Assembly (NCBI GenBank): GCA_047615875.1
Contig: JBLHGU010000095.1
Span: forward strand, 1-18,969
Direction: 5' to 3'
Length of the DNA: 18,969 nt
From: JBLHGU01 sp047615875
GTDB lineage: Bacteria > Pseudomonadota > Gammaproteobacteria > Arenicellales > CAJQKF01
Part shown: positions 7,784-15,766 of the stretch, piece by piece
Layout: each line of letters starts with the position of its first letter
Numbering within the stretch: position 1 is the first letter of the stretch
Translations under genes and position numbers: made by a program
The notes under the pieces: generated by a model
What the model saw: the letters and a program-made list of their open reading frames with translations, nothing else
Database searches by the model: none
Told to the model about the DNA's origin: nothing

Positions 7784-9229
7784 TTAACTCTTCGGCTGGG
7801 TGATACTATCCGGCCGGTGGGCTGAATCTCGAAACCATTGACCTACCTGGTTCTCAAAGGCTAAGCCTGCCCGACAGACATCTTTATCCTGATAAGTTCT
7901 TGCTACCAGTTGAATGCTAGTCGGAATACCATAATGAGTTCTACCTGTGGGTGCAGTGAGTACTGGGCAACGACTGAGCATATTGAAAGGCAGTGTCATT
8001 ACCCATCCAAGCAGAGGATCGACTTTTTTACCATTGATTATTACTTCGTCAATGACCTGATTATGATCAGCCTTAACCGCAGCTAGATTATTGGTCGGAC
8101 AAATAAACAAATGATGCTTTTGCATAATCCGTCCAAATGTGTTGTACATCTTACCCGCCACCTCCAGACTATGCAGAAAATCTTTGGCAGTGGAGAGCGG
8201 GCCATTGATTGCCCACTGGGCGGCATAGTCGGTTAGTTGATCGCCATGCTTGTCTAGAGCGTCAACCATAGAAGTGCCAAATAAATGACTTAGATAACTC
8301 ATCCCTGCCTCAAACATATCATCCGGCCAATCAAGCTCCACCTCTTCAACTGTAGCGCCCAATTCTCGAAAAACATCCAATGCCTGCAAAGTATTTTTCT
8401 GCACATCTTCTTCGACCTCATACTTACCTAGATCCATAGACCAGGCAATTTTCCAACCTTTAATCGGCTTAAATTCAAAAGGTATACGTAGTCTGGGCTT
8501 TAAAGATACGATGTCGCTGTGGTGCGGACCACACATTACATTCTGTAACAGAATGGTATCCTTTACGGTCCTGGCCATTGGCCCGGTGTGGCAGTACTGA
8601 TCAAGATTAAATGGTGGCTCCTCTGGGTTACGACCAAACGTCGGTTTCAGTCCAGACAGGGCACAGGTGGCTGAAGGAATTCTTATAGATCCGCCGATAT
8701 CAGAGCCAGTCGCAATACTGCAAGTTCCGGATGCTAAAGATGCAGAAGCTCCCCCGGAGGATCCACCAGAAGTGTATTCTGGATTCCATGGGTTTCGTGT
8801 AATACCGTGTAGCTTGGAGTGGGTATAACCGGCACAGGAAAATTCAGGCGTTGTGGTACGTGCATGGATGATTCCTCCTGCTCGCATAATCCGTTGGTTA
8901 TTTACCGAAGTATGAGTAGCAACATAGTCCTTCATTGTTAAAGAACCATTGGTGCAAGGCTGCCCTTTTACTTCGGTCTCATCTTTAATCGCAATAGGTA
9001 GCCCTTCAAGTGGGCCTGTGTGTTTGCCAGAAGCATATTTTTGCTCGGCCTTTCTCGCCTGCTCCATGGCCTTGTCAAAAAAGGTATGGCTAAATGCGTT
9101 TACCACCAGTTCTGTCTTTTCAGACTGGGCTATTACTGCCTCCATTACTTCAACTGGTGAAAGAGACTTGTTTCGAAACTTGTCAATCAATTCCGTAGCG
9201 GGTAAATAACACAGTTCTTCATCACTCAT
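7784..9229 (-). CDS. Amidase-signature family hydrolase
   Basis: Cytosolic serine amidase of 481 residues, which hydrolyses a C-N amide bond to an acid and ammonia or an amine. The Ser-cisSer-Lys triad is complete: K82 in PIAIKDETEVKG, cis-Ser S157 in TSGGSSGGAS and nucleophile S181 in GSDIGGSIRIPSA, with the usual spacing of 24 between the serines. GatA is unlikely in this context because no gatB or gatC is present. The start ATG is preceded by an AGGA ribosome site that overlaps the stop region of the upstream serine hydrolase (gap 10 bases), so the two are surely co-transcribed. Its partner resembles NylB, and NylA (6-aminohexanoate cyclic dimer hydrolase, 493 residues) belongs to this same amidase family; that parallel is suggestive, not proof of substrate. 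Confidence 0.9.
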   Translation of the reverse strand: MSDEELCYLPATELIDKFRNKSLSPVEVMEAVIAQSEKTELVVNAFSHTFFDKAMEQARKAEQKYASGKHTGPLEGLPIAIKDETEVKGQPCTNGSLTMKDYVATHTSVNNQRIMRAGGIIHARTTTPEFSCAGYTHSKLHGITRNPWNPEYTSGGSSGGASASLASGTCSIATGSDIGGSIRIPSATCALSGLKPTFGRNPEEPPFNLDQYCHTGPMARTVKDTILLQNVMCGPHHSDIVSLKPRLRIPFEFKPIKGWKIAWSMDLGKYEVEEDVQKNTLQALDVFRELGATVEEVELDWPDDMFEAGMSYLSHLFGTSMVDALDKHGDQLTDYAAQWAINGPLSTAKDFLHSLEVAGKMYNTFGRIMQKHHLFICPTNNLAAVKADHNQVIDEVIINGKKVDPLLGWVMTLPFNMLSRCPVLTAPTGRTHYGIPTSIQLVARTYQDKDVCRAGLAFENQVGQWFRDSAHRPDSITQPKS

Positions 9230-9239
9230 TTAGGTTTTC

Positions 9240-10418
9240 CTAAAGCTCTGCTGATATCGCGTCGATGGCGTTTAGTGTCGTAATCCCGCGATCGGTATTT
9301 ATTGATTCGGGCCAGCTGGCTAACACCACTACCACTAAATCCTGGCTACGATCTACATAGATCAGTTGACCATAGATACCTCTGGCCATCAGAATTTGTT
9401 GATCTCTATCGCGCAACCAAAATTGATTACGATACCCACCATTGGGAAATAATTTCTGCCGAAGATCATCAAGGGGCAAAGCGTCGGGGCAAAGAATATC
9501 CGCGATCCAGCTCGATGGGACTATACGCTTTCGATTACCAATGCCGTCATTGCATAGCATCTGGCCTATTCTGGCATAGTCGCGCAGGGTGGCATTTAAA
9601 CCGCCACTGGCACTAACATAGCCATTTCTTACAATGAAGTTGGCACTCTCTTCACAACCTAATGGTTGCCACAATTCTTCGCTGATCAGTTCAGCCAGAC
9701 CCTTATTGGTTACGCGCTCCATGCAATGAGCCACAACCTCAGTTTCGATGGACCGATAATTAAAACATTCGCCATGGGTGCGTGTGGACTCTTTAAGAGA
9801 AAGGATATGTTCCCACATTGATTCCGGTGCTTCGAATCCTTGCCGTGGCCATTTCCAGCCAGCAGCAATATCCATCGCTGCAATATGTGAGTCAGGTGCT
9901 TCGTAATCCTCAACGTAATGGACGCCACTGGACATATCCAGAACCTGTCGCAGAGTCGCCCCGTTATAGGCAGTAGCTGCAAGCTCGGGCAAATAATCAG
10001 TAATCTTTTTATCCGGATCGAGCAATCCCCGTTCAATCAGAATCCCTGCGACACAGGCTGTGACAGATTTAGCCATGGATTGTGATAAATGCAACGAGCG
10101 ATTCGACATGGCATTACGATATCGCTCATAAACGATGGTACCGTTGTGCAAAACAATGATGCCGTCGTTGTAACCTTGAGTAAGCCATTGACTCACTGTA
10201 AGTGATTCAGTCGATGAACTCTGAAACTGAATCTCGTCGAAATTAATCGGATGCTCTGGCAATTCCCATACCACACCATTGCCACGCCAAACTTCGGTCG
10301 TTGCAACCATTTGGCGTACATTTTGAAATGTCCAGCGATTCCAGGGGAACCGATCCCACTCTTCATGGGGAATGGTGGCACTGCCGGCATCGGCGAATTG
10401 TTTCGAAAGGTCGGGCAT
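9240..10418 (-). CDS. NylB-like serine hydrolase (class C beta-lactamase fold)
   Basis: Serine hydrolase of 392 residues, the same length as 6-aminohexanoate-dimer hydrolase NylB. The catalytic S114-x-x-K117 lies in LHLSQSMAKSVT and the tyrosine motif Y221-R-S223 in ECFNYRSIETE. From memory of NylB, several other blocks correspond: NRWTFQNVRQMV near the N-terminus, DYLPELAATAYNGATLRQVLDM (141-162, split by one variable turn), VEDYEAPDS, and a C-terminal GIYGQLIYVD...SWPES. There is no signal peptide, so it should be cytosolic, unlike true AmpC enzymes. Expected reaction is hydrolysis of an amide or ester; beta-lactam resistance is not implied. AAAGG six bases before the ATG is a good ribosome site. 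An intrinsic terminator of the transporter operon ends about 13 bases upstream of the ATG. Confidence 0.85.
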   Translation of the reverse strand: MPDLSKQFADAGSATIPHEEWDRFPWNRWTFQNVRQMVATTEVWRGNGVVWELPEHPINFDEIQFQSSSTESLTVSQWLTQGYNDGIIVLHNGTIVYERYRNAMSNRSLHLSQSMAKSVTACVAGILIERGLLDPDKKITDYLPELAATAYNGATLRQVLDMSSGVHYVEDYEAPDSHIAAMDIAAGWKWPRQGFEAPESMWEHILSLKESTRTHGECFNYRSIETEVVAHCMERVTNKGLAELISEELWQPLGCEESANFIVRNGYVSASGGLNATLRDYARIGQMLCNDGIGNRKRIVPSSWIADILCPDALPLDDLRQKLFPNGGYRNQFWLRDRDQQILMARGIYGQLIYVDRSQDLVVVVLASWPESINTDRGITTLNAIDAISAEL

Positions 10419-10430
10419 AGGGAGCCTTTA

Positions 10431-10467
10431 ATAAAGAAGGGCCAGGCTCAGAAACTGAGCTTGGCCC
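10431..10467 (-). terminator. Intrinsic terminator after the transporter operon
   Basis: On the minus strand, GGGCCAAGCTCAG, loop TTT and CTGAGCCTGGCCC form a 13-base-pair stem with one G-U type pair, followed by TTCTTTAT. It begins 12 bases after the stop of the binding-protein gene and ends just before the ribosome site of the serine hydrolase. It should end most transcripts of the ABC operon and leave readthrough for the downstream hydrolases. Confidence 0.85.
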
Positions 10468-10478
10468 CTGTTAACAAT

Positions 10479-11513
10479 TTACTTCTGCAAGGCAGTCCAC
10501 ATTGCAGTGTAGATTTTCTGTGCTTCTGGCGAACAAGTCGGGTAGAACTGACCGGCGGCAAGATGTTCATCAGGAATAATGACTTCAGGCGCTGTTGCCA
10601 TATCTTCGGGCATGAACTCTTTAGACCCTTTAATGCTATTGGCATAACGTGCAAAGGCAGACATTAGCGCCGCATTCTCTGGTTCCATAATAAAGTTCAT
10701 GAATAACCGGCCGTTCTCGACATTCTTGGCGTCTTTAAGCAATACCACGCCATCAGCCCACAAACCATAACCTTCTTTAGGATAACCATATCGAACATCG
10801 GCATTCTTTTCTCTGGCCCGAAATGCTGCACCGTTCCAGTACAAAGACGCTGCCATGTCACGCCCAGCAAATTTCTCAATCATGCCATAGTCCATAGATT
10901 TCCACTTGGGCTTGGCTTCAACCAGTTTGTCACGAACCTTCCTGAGCAATTCTTTGTCCGTTGTACAGGCTTCTCCACCCATATATAGAACAGCTGTATG
11001 AATAACATCAAGCATTTCTGGTGGAACGTTTATCTTGCCAATCAGCTCTTCCGGTGGATCAAAAACTAGTGCCGATGTATTGATGTCGCCACTATAAACA
11101 GAGGTATCTACTATCACACCGACACTGCCCCATTGCCAGGGTGCACTGTGCTGACGACCTGGATCCCAGACTGGATCACGCCACATGTCGTCGACGTGTT
11201 TAAAGTTTTCCATCTGATCAACCCGAGCGTTGGTTACCAGACCTTCCTGTATCCAAATTGGAACATGACTGTGTGACGGTACTGCCAAGTCGAAACCATG
11301 ACCACCAGCACGAACTTTTGCCAGTGCGGTTTCATTGGAATCGTAATCTGTGACCGTTACTTTCACATCAAATTGTTTTTCAAACTTCTCAATCAATTCG
11401 GGACTGGTGTAATTACCCCAGTTATACAGATTAAGTTCTCCGGCGGCGTTGGCCTGCATACCGGCAAGCAAAAACGACAGTCCGGCAATGGCGGGTGTAA
11501 AACTTTTCTTCAT
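10479..11513 (-). CDS. Periplasmic polyamine-type substrate-binding protein (PotD/PotF family)
   Basis: Extracellular solute-binding protein of 344 residues. It opens with a Sec signal peptide (MKKSFTPAIAGLSFLLAGMQANA, cleavage after residue 23 before AGELNLYNWGNY). The mature start LNLYNWGNYTSPELIEKFEK, the segment DYDSNETALAKVRAG and FDLAVPSHSHVP correspond to the PotD/PotF pattern (YNWxxY, YxSNE, YDLxVPS). It should bind a cationic amine such as putrescine, spermidine or a derivative in the periplasm and hand it to the two permeases. A strong GAGGAG ribosome site lies six bases before the ATG, 20 bases after the upstream permease, fitting the high expression usual for binding proteins. It is the last gene before a strong terminator. 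Exact ligand is not readable from sequence. Confidence 0.93.
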   Translation of the reverse strand: MKKSFTPAIAGLSFLLAGMQANAAGELNLYNWGNYTSPELIEKFEKQFDVKVTVTDYDSNETALAKVRAGGHGFDLAVPSHSHVPIWIQEGLVTNARVDQMENFKHVDDMWRDPVWDPGRQHSAPWQWGSVGVIVDTSVYSGDINTSALVFDPPEELIGKINVPPEMLDVIHTAVLYMGGEACTTDKELLRKVRDKLVEAKPKWKSMDYGMIEKFAGRDMAASLYWNGAAFRAREKNADVRYGYPKEGYGLWADGVVLLKDAKNVENGRLFMNFIMEPENAALMSAFARYANSIKGSKEFMPEDMATAPEVIIPDEHLAAGQFYPTCSPEAQKIYTAMWTALQK

Positions 11514-11532
11514 CTTGATCTCCTCTTGTGGT

Positions 11533-12342
11533 TTAAGTACTTTTTTTGCGACTCACGAAGAATATAAAAGTCACAAACAACACTGAAATTCCTAGCAATA
11601 CGGTTGAAATTGCATTTATTTCCGGCGTTATGGCACGCCGCAACTGACCCAGCATGTAAGTTGGCAGGGTATCCTGACCAGCTGACTTAACAAACTCGGT
11701 TATAACAACATCATCCAGCGATATCACAAAAGCCAACATCGCACCGGCGAAAATTCCAGGCAATAATAGTGGCAGTGTGATGCGTCTAAAGGTTTTCCAG
11801 GGTCTTGCATATAAATCGGCAGCAGCGATTTCCAGTGTATTGTCCATGCCTTCCAACCGTGCACGTATGGGCAAATAGGCAAATGGAATACAAAATGCGG
11901 TATGAGCAATGATCAGATAAGCAAAGCCGTGATAGTTGGTAGCCTGTTTAATCAATGCGAATAAAATTAACAACGCCACCGCTGTTACTATTTCAGGCAC
12001 CATTAGCGGTTGGTTGATCATGGCATAAATAGTCATTTGACCACGATAAGGCTGAGTACGCGTAGTGCCCAGTGCCGCCATAGTTGCCAGGATTGTGGCG
12101 AACACCGATGCAAAGCTTGCGATTATTAACGAACGTATGGCAGCACCCTGTACCAAATCGTTGTGCCATGCAGAAACATACCACTGTAGAGAAAAGCCTT
12201 CCCATAATGCGATGTTGCTACCCCCATTAAAGGAATACACAACCAATGGTGCCAAGGGCATATACAAGGCGAAAAAACACAACATGGCCATGGCAGTGAA
12301 ACCGGGCATACGTTTAATAGAAAATGGCTTTCTTGAAAACAC
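11533..12342 (-). CDS. ABC permease, PotC/PotI type
   Basis: Inner-membrane permease of the binding-protein-dependent family, 269 residues from the chosen start. The EAA loop that docks on the ATPase is visible as EIAAADLYARPWKTFRRITLP followed by LLLPGIFAGAML. Hydrophobic segments give about six helices, beginning with the FTAMAMLCFFALYMPLAPLV segment. I chose a GTG at 12342-12340 because AAGGGA (12355-12350) sits seven bases upstream and the GTG lies just after the stop of the preceding permease gene. A longer frame opens at 12387 but would overlap that gene by 41 bases and add a charged, non-family leader. Works with the adjacent PotB-type permease as a heterodimer. Confidence 0.9.
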   Translation of the reverse strand: MFSRKPFSIKRMPGFTAMAMLCFFALYMPLAPLVVYSFNGGSNIALWEGFSLQWYVSAWHNDLVQGAAIRSLIIASFASVFATILATMAALGTTRTQPYRGQMTIYAMINQPLMVPEIVTAVALLILFALIKQATNYHGFAYLIIAHTAFCIPFAYLPIRARLEGMDNTLEIAAADLYARPWKTFRRITLPLLLPGIFAGAMLAFVISLDDVVITEFVKSAGQDTLPTYMLGQLRRAITPEINAISTVLLGISVLFVTFIFFVSRKKST

Positions 12343-12346
12343 TCGC

Positions 12347-13294
12347 TTATCCCTTGGCCAGACTATTGCGTTGTACACTTCGTACATAGAACATTAATGC
12401 GATCATCACAATTGCTAACAACGTAAGAGATAACGCGGCACCAAGAGGCCAATTTCTGCCCTGACCAAACTGTAATTCAATTAAATTACCCAACATAAGA
12501 TTTTTGCCACCGCCAAGTATTCTCGGCGTAACATAGGCCCCAAGAGACGGTATAAATACCAGAATCGAACCTGCGATGACGCCCGGTTTAATTAGCGGGA
12601 CAATAATTCTCCAGAGCACTTTCAGTCGAGTAGCATATAAATCATAGCCGGCTTCTACCAGCCGGAAATCGAATCGTTCAAGCGATGCATAAATCGGCAG
12701 TATCATCAGCGGAATATATACATAAGTCATGCCAAGAAGTATTGCAGTGTCGGTGTAAAGCATATCCAGGGGACTATCAATAATCCCTAAAAACAGTAGA
12801 AACGTGTTAATGACACCAGCGTTACGGATGATCTCCATAATAGCGAAGGTGCGAATAAGCAAGTTTGTCCAAAATGGAATGGTGACTAGAAACAACCAAA
12901 AATTGCGCGTCTCCGCGGGGCGAGTTGCTATGAAATAGGCGGTGGGAAAACCAAGCACAAAACACAACAGTGTCGTAAGCGAAGATAGTTTTACTGAACG
13001 CCATAGAATCGAAAGATGCGCATCGGCCAAAGTAACCGTTTCATCAAAAATGTCTGTATAGAAGAACACCTCAAACCAGGCTAGCGTAGATACCTGCCAT
13101 TTAACACCGCCATAATCTCCCGCAGTAAGAAACGAAAACAGCACCATAACAAGTAATGGTCCGGACGCGGCTAAAAACAACACAACAAGTGCCGGTGTAG
13201 TTAACAGTAAATTACGCCGTACTGTTTGCTGTCTGGCTATTTCTTCCAGATTGATTGCCAATTTGTCAGTAGATGAAGCTGCAGTAGTGTTCAC
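12347..13294 (-). CDS. ABC permease, PotB/PotH type
   Basis: Inner-membrane permease of 315 residues forming the first half of the transmembrane channel. It has a cytosolic N-terminal tail of about 28 residues, then a long first helix (LLLTTPALVVLFLAASGPLLVMV) and about five more. The EAA loop is visible as VEAGYDLYATRLKVLWRIIVP then LIKPGVIAGSILVF. The segment PLMILPIYASLERFD is typical of PotB/PotH proteins. The start is GTG, two bases after the stop of the ATPase gene (gap 13295-13296), with only a weak GAGA ribosome site, so translation probably depends on coupling to the ATPase gene. Four bases separate it from the next permease. Confidence 0.92.
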   Translation of the reverse strand: MNTTAASSTDKLAINLEEIARQQTVRRNLLLTTPALVVLFLAASGPLLVMVLFSFLTAGDYGGVKWQVSTLAWFEVFFYTDIFDETVTLADAHLSILWRSVKLSSLTTLLCFVLGFPTAYFIATRPAETRNFWLFLVTIPFWTNLLIRTFAIMEIIRNAGVINTFLLFLGIIDSPLDMLYTDTAILLGMTYVYIPLMILPIYASLERFDFRLVEAGYDLYATRLKVLWRIIVPLIKPGVIAGSILVFIPSLGAYVTPRILGGGKNLMLGNLIELQFGQGRNWPLGAALSLTLLAIVMIALMFYVRSVQRNSLAKG

Positions 13295-13296
13295 GA

Positions 13297-14388
13297 TCAG
13301 TCTCGAAGCACCTGCACCATGTTTGGGTCCAGTTTTATGCCGACCCGCTCGCCAATCTCATAATTTTGTTGGCGACCACGAGCATTCTGAACACGCACCG
13401 TAAATAGTTTCTCGTCTTCGGTCTTTACATGATAATGGGTATCCGTCCCTATATAGACAACGTTTTGCAAATCACCCTGCAACTCAACATTTTCAGTTTC
13501 CCGAAGCAATATGGTTTGCTCTGGCCGAACGGCGAGAGTCACTGAATTTCGGTTAACCGCTTCGGTTGCAACGACTGATATCTCAACACCGGAGGAAAGT
13601 TTGAGTCGTAAGGTCAAGCCATCTTTAGAAAGAACGTCGGCGGTTACAAAATTTGTATCGCCGATAAAATCTGCCACAAAACGCTCGCTGGGATGATCAT
13701 AAATTTCGTGTGGAGGACCGACCTGCAATATATTGCCATTGTTCATCACTCCCACACGGTCCGACATGGTCAGTGCTTCTTCCTGATCATGAGTAACAAA
13801 CACAAAGGTGATGCCGGTTTCGTGCTGTAAACGCTTTAGCTCAATCTGCATTTCCTTACGCAGCTTATAGTCTAGTGCGGACAAAGGCTCATCAAGCAGC
13901 AATACTTTGGGGTGCGGTGCCAGAGCACGGGCCAATGCCACGCGTTGTTGCTGGCCACCTGAGATCTGGTCAGTGCGTCGGTCACGCAATTCCTCCATTT
14001 TCACCAAACTCAGCATACGACTAACGGTTTGCTCGATCTCTGGCTTGGGTTTTTCAAGCATTTCCAGTGCAAAGGCGATATTTTGCCCCACAGTCATGTG
14101 AGGGAAAAGCGCATAGTTTTGGAAAACTGTATTGACCGGCCGTTCGTAGGGCGGGAGATTGGATATATCGCTGCCATGCAAATATATCCGACCGCTGGTC
14201 GGCTGCTCAAACCCTGCAATGAGTCGCAACAAAGTGGTCTTACCGCAGCCAGAAGGGCCGAGCAGCGTAAAAAACTCATTTTCATTAATCGTAAGTGATA
14301 CGCCATCCAGAGCGGCTACTCGATTAGCATCCTTACCAAATATTTTCTCAACCTGTACGACATTTATTGCAACACTACTCGAACTCAT
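13297..14388 (-). CDS. ABC transporter ATPase, PotA/PotG type
   Basis: Peripheral ATPase of the polyamine-type importer, 363 residues. Walker A is GPSGCGKTT (about 44-52), Q-loop is in VFQNYALFPHM, the signature is ISGGQQQR (about 142-149), Walker B is VLLLDEPLSALD, and the H-loop is FVTHDQEEA. The C-terminal third (about 240-363) is the TOBE/OB regulatory domain usual in PotA-like proteins, with LAVRPEQ and VYIGTDTHY. Two starts are possible: GTG at 14394 and ATG at 14388. I chose ATG because AAAGG lies five bases before it. It is the first gene of a four-gene transport operon (ATPase, permease, permease, binding protein) with gaps of 2 to 20 bases. Confidence 0.93.
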   Translation of the reverse strand: MSSSSVAINVVQVEKIFGKDANRVAALDGVSLTINENEFFTLLGPSGCGKTTLLRLIAGFEQPTSGRIYLHGSDISNLPPYERPVNTVFQNYALFPHMTVGQNIAFALEMLEKPKPEIEQTVSRMLSLVKMEELRDRRTDQISGGQQQRVALARALAPHPKVLLLDEPLSALDYKLRKEMQIELKRLQHETGITFVFVTHDQEEALTMSDRVGVMNNGNILQVGPPHEIYDHPSERFVADFIGDTNFVTADVLSKDGLTLRLKLSSGVEISVVATEAVNRNSVTLAVRPEQTILLRETENVELQGDLQNVVYIGTDTHYHVKTEDEKLFTVRVQNARGRQQNYEIGERVGIKLDPNMVQVLRD

Positions 14389-14629
14389 ATACACCTTTAC
14401 CCAATCTGAGCTGATACATTTTTAATAATATCTTCCAAATTCTAGCAGTGCTTTGCTGTTCGTGGCTAGCCCCGAAATATTCAAACAGAGACTCACCCCG
14501 CAGATATCTTCGAAATTCTATAGAAACCCAGGTCAATAATAGCCGTCAAACGACCTTTTTCCGTACGGCAAACCACTCAAAAATTAGCCTTGTCGCCAAT
14601 TCTTGAAAATATCTCATACATTATTTGAT

Positions 14630-14645
14630 CACTTAATTATAAGTG
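14630..14645. promoter_or_regulatory. Inverted repeat upstream of crotonase promoter
   Basis: CACTTA-ATTA-TAAGTG is a perfect 6-base inverted repeat with a 4-base spacer. It ends 34 bases before a TATAAT box, a typical place for an activator or repressor site of the crotonase or the divergent transporter operon. The regulator is unknown. Confidence 0.4.
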
Positions 14646-14656
14646 GCAATCGGTAA

Positions 14657-14685
14657 ATCGATAATTTATCCAAATCAGGTATAAT
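14657..14685 (+). promoter_or_regulatory. Likely crotonase promoter (consensus -10)
   Basis: TATAAT at 14680-14685 matches the sigma-70 -10 consensus exactly and lies 35 bases before the crotonase ATG. The hexamer 17 bases upstream (ATCGAT, 14657-14662) is a poor -35, so an activator may be needed. Confidence 0.4.
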
Positions 14686-14720
14686 TTTCTTAATTTCAAA
14701 AATTACACCGTGAGGAAATT

Positions 14721-15527
14721 ATGACAACTACTTTGTACGAAATCGATAACGGTATAGCCTGGATTCGCTTCAACAAACCGGCAATACTCAATGCAATAGA
14801 CGCTGACGAAACACGGCATTTTGTTGAATTGCTCAACAGGGCATCTAACGATAAAGAAGTGAAAGCCATCATTATCTCAAGTATGGGGGATGCCTTCTGC
14901 GTCGGTGATGATCTGAAAGTGGCTCTGGAAGAGTATCCGAAAATACTCAGTGGTGAAATTCACCCTATTATAGACATCGTCGAAGATATCACCGAGAGCC
15001 TGCAGGAGATACCCCGGGTAATTCGTCGATCATCCAAGGTGGTAATCAGTGCGGTACGCGGTTATGCGGTCGGAGCCGGATTCGAGATCGCTATCGACTC
15101 GGATATGATCGTTGCAGCAGACAATGCCGTCTTCGGCTTTCCAGAAATGAATGCCGGCATGACGGTGACTGGTGGTGTTAGCAAGTTACTTGCCCTGATG
15201 ATTGGTTTAAATCGTGCCAGAGAGCTGATGTTAACTGGAGACTTTATCAATGCGGACGAAGCCTATCGAATTGGCCTGGCCAACAAGGTTGTTCCGCTAG
15301 GTGAAGAAGAAAGAGCCGCAGAAGAAATGGCACGAAAAGTCATCTCAAGGGCGCCTCTGGCGATCATGCAACACAAACGATTATTGGCCCAGGGTCATGA
15401 CGCCGATTTCGAAACGGTATTGAATCTGGAGAAGCAGACAATTTCCAATCTGATTTACACTGAAGACTATGGCGAAGCTGTCACGGCATTTTCGGAAAAG
15501 CGAGAACCAAAATTCAAAGGGAGGTAG
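14721..15527 (+). CDS. Enoyl-CoA hydratase/isomerase (crotonase) family protein
   Basis: Cytosolic crotonase-fold enzyme of 268 residues, acting on an acyl-CoA thioester. Oxyanion-hole segments are GDAFCVGDDL (56-65) and RGYAVGAGFEIAIDSD (113-128). Both catalytic glutamates of enoyl-CoA hydratase are present, E122 in GAGFE and E142 in FGFPEMNAG, exactly 20 residues apart as in the rat and human enzymes, so hydratase chemistry is possible. The segment ELMLTGDFINADEAYRIGLANKVVP and the C-terminal tail ending AFSEKREPKFKGR are standard. An E/D-rich insertion after residue 68 (EEYPKILSGEIHPIIDIVEDI) may shape the acyl pocket. The ribosome site GAGGA is five bases before the ATG. It is alone on its strand, divergent from the transporter operon; substrate is not assignable. 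Confidence 0.9.
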   Translation: MTTTLYEIDNGIAWIRFNKPAILNAIDADETRHFVELLNRASNDKEVKAIIISSMGDAFCVGDDLKVALEEYPKILSGEIHPIIDIVEDITESLQEIPRVIRRSSKVVISAVRGYAVGAGFEIAIDSDMIVAADNAVFGFPEMNAGMTVTGGVSKLLALMIGLNRARELMLTGDFINADEAYRIGLANKVVPLGEEERAAEEMARKVISRAPLAIMQHKRLLAQGHDADFETVLNLEKQTISNLIYTEDYGEAVTAFSEKREPKFKGR

Positions 15528-15766
15528 TCCCGCGTTGATTGATGGCCTTCGGCACCGCGACCCAACCTCAAATCTCCGTAAAAAAATGGAACTTTGTCCA
15601 GACAAACCCTGAATTCTGACCACTGATAATTCTTACAGTTATCATCAGATCGGCTAGACCAGGGTATGCCCTTATAACGGCATTATGTTTGGCGATACTA
15701 TCTTAATCATGTTGCCAAATAGCCGGATTCAATTAATCCACTAGACTAGATACAGACTTTTAACGT

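Larger units (their letters stand above)
14389..14720. other. Divergent intergenic region between ABC operon and crotonase
   Basis: About 330 AT-rich bases hold the 5' ends of two divergent units. No gene-like frame is seen apart from antisense extensions of the ATPase. Promoter-like and operator-like sites near the crotonase side are listed separately. No convincing -35/-10 pair was found for the transporter direction. Confidence 0.5.

Noticed and set aside
9240..10418. True AmpC beta-lactamase (antibiotic resistance)
   Set aside because: No signal peptide and overall block pattern is NylB-like; SxxK alone does not imply beta-lactam hydrolysis.
12343..12387. Longer start for the PotC-type permease at 12387
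   Set aside because: It would overlap the previous permease by 41 bases and adds a non-hydrophobic leader; a GTG with AAGGGA seven bases upstream is better.
13907..14425. Several plus-strand open frames antisense to the ABC ATPase
   Set aside because: They lie opposite strongly conserved ATPase motifs and show no domain of their own.
15725..15739. GGATT/AATCC hairpin as a terminator between crotonase and desaturase
   Set aside because: Short stem and no T-run directly following on either strand.
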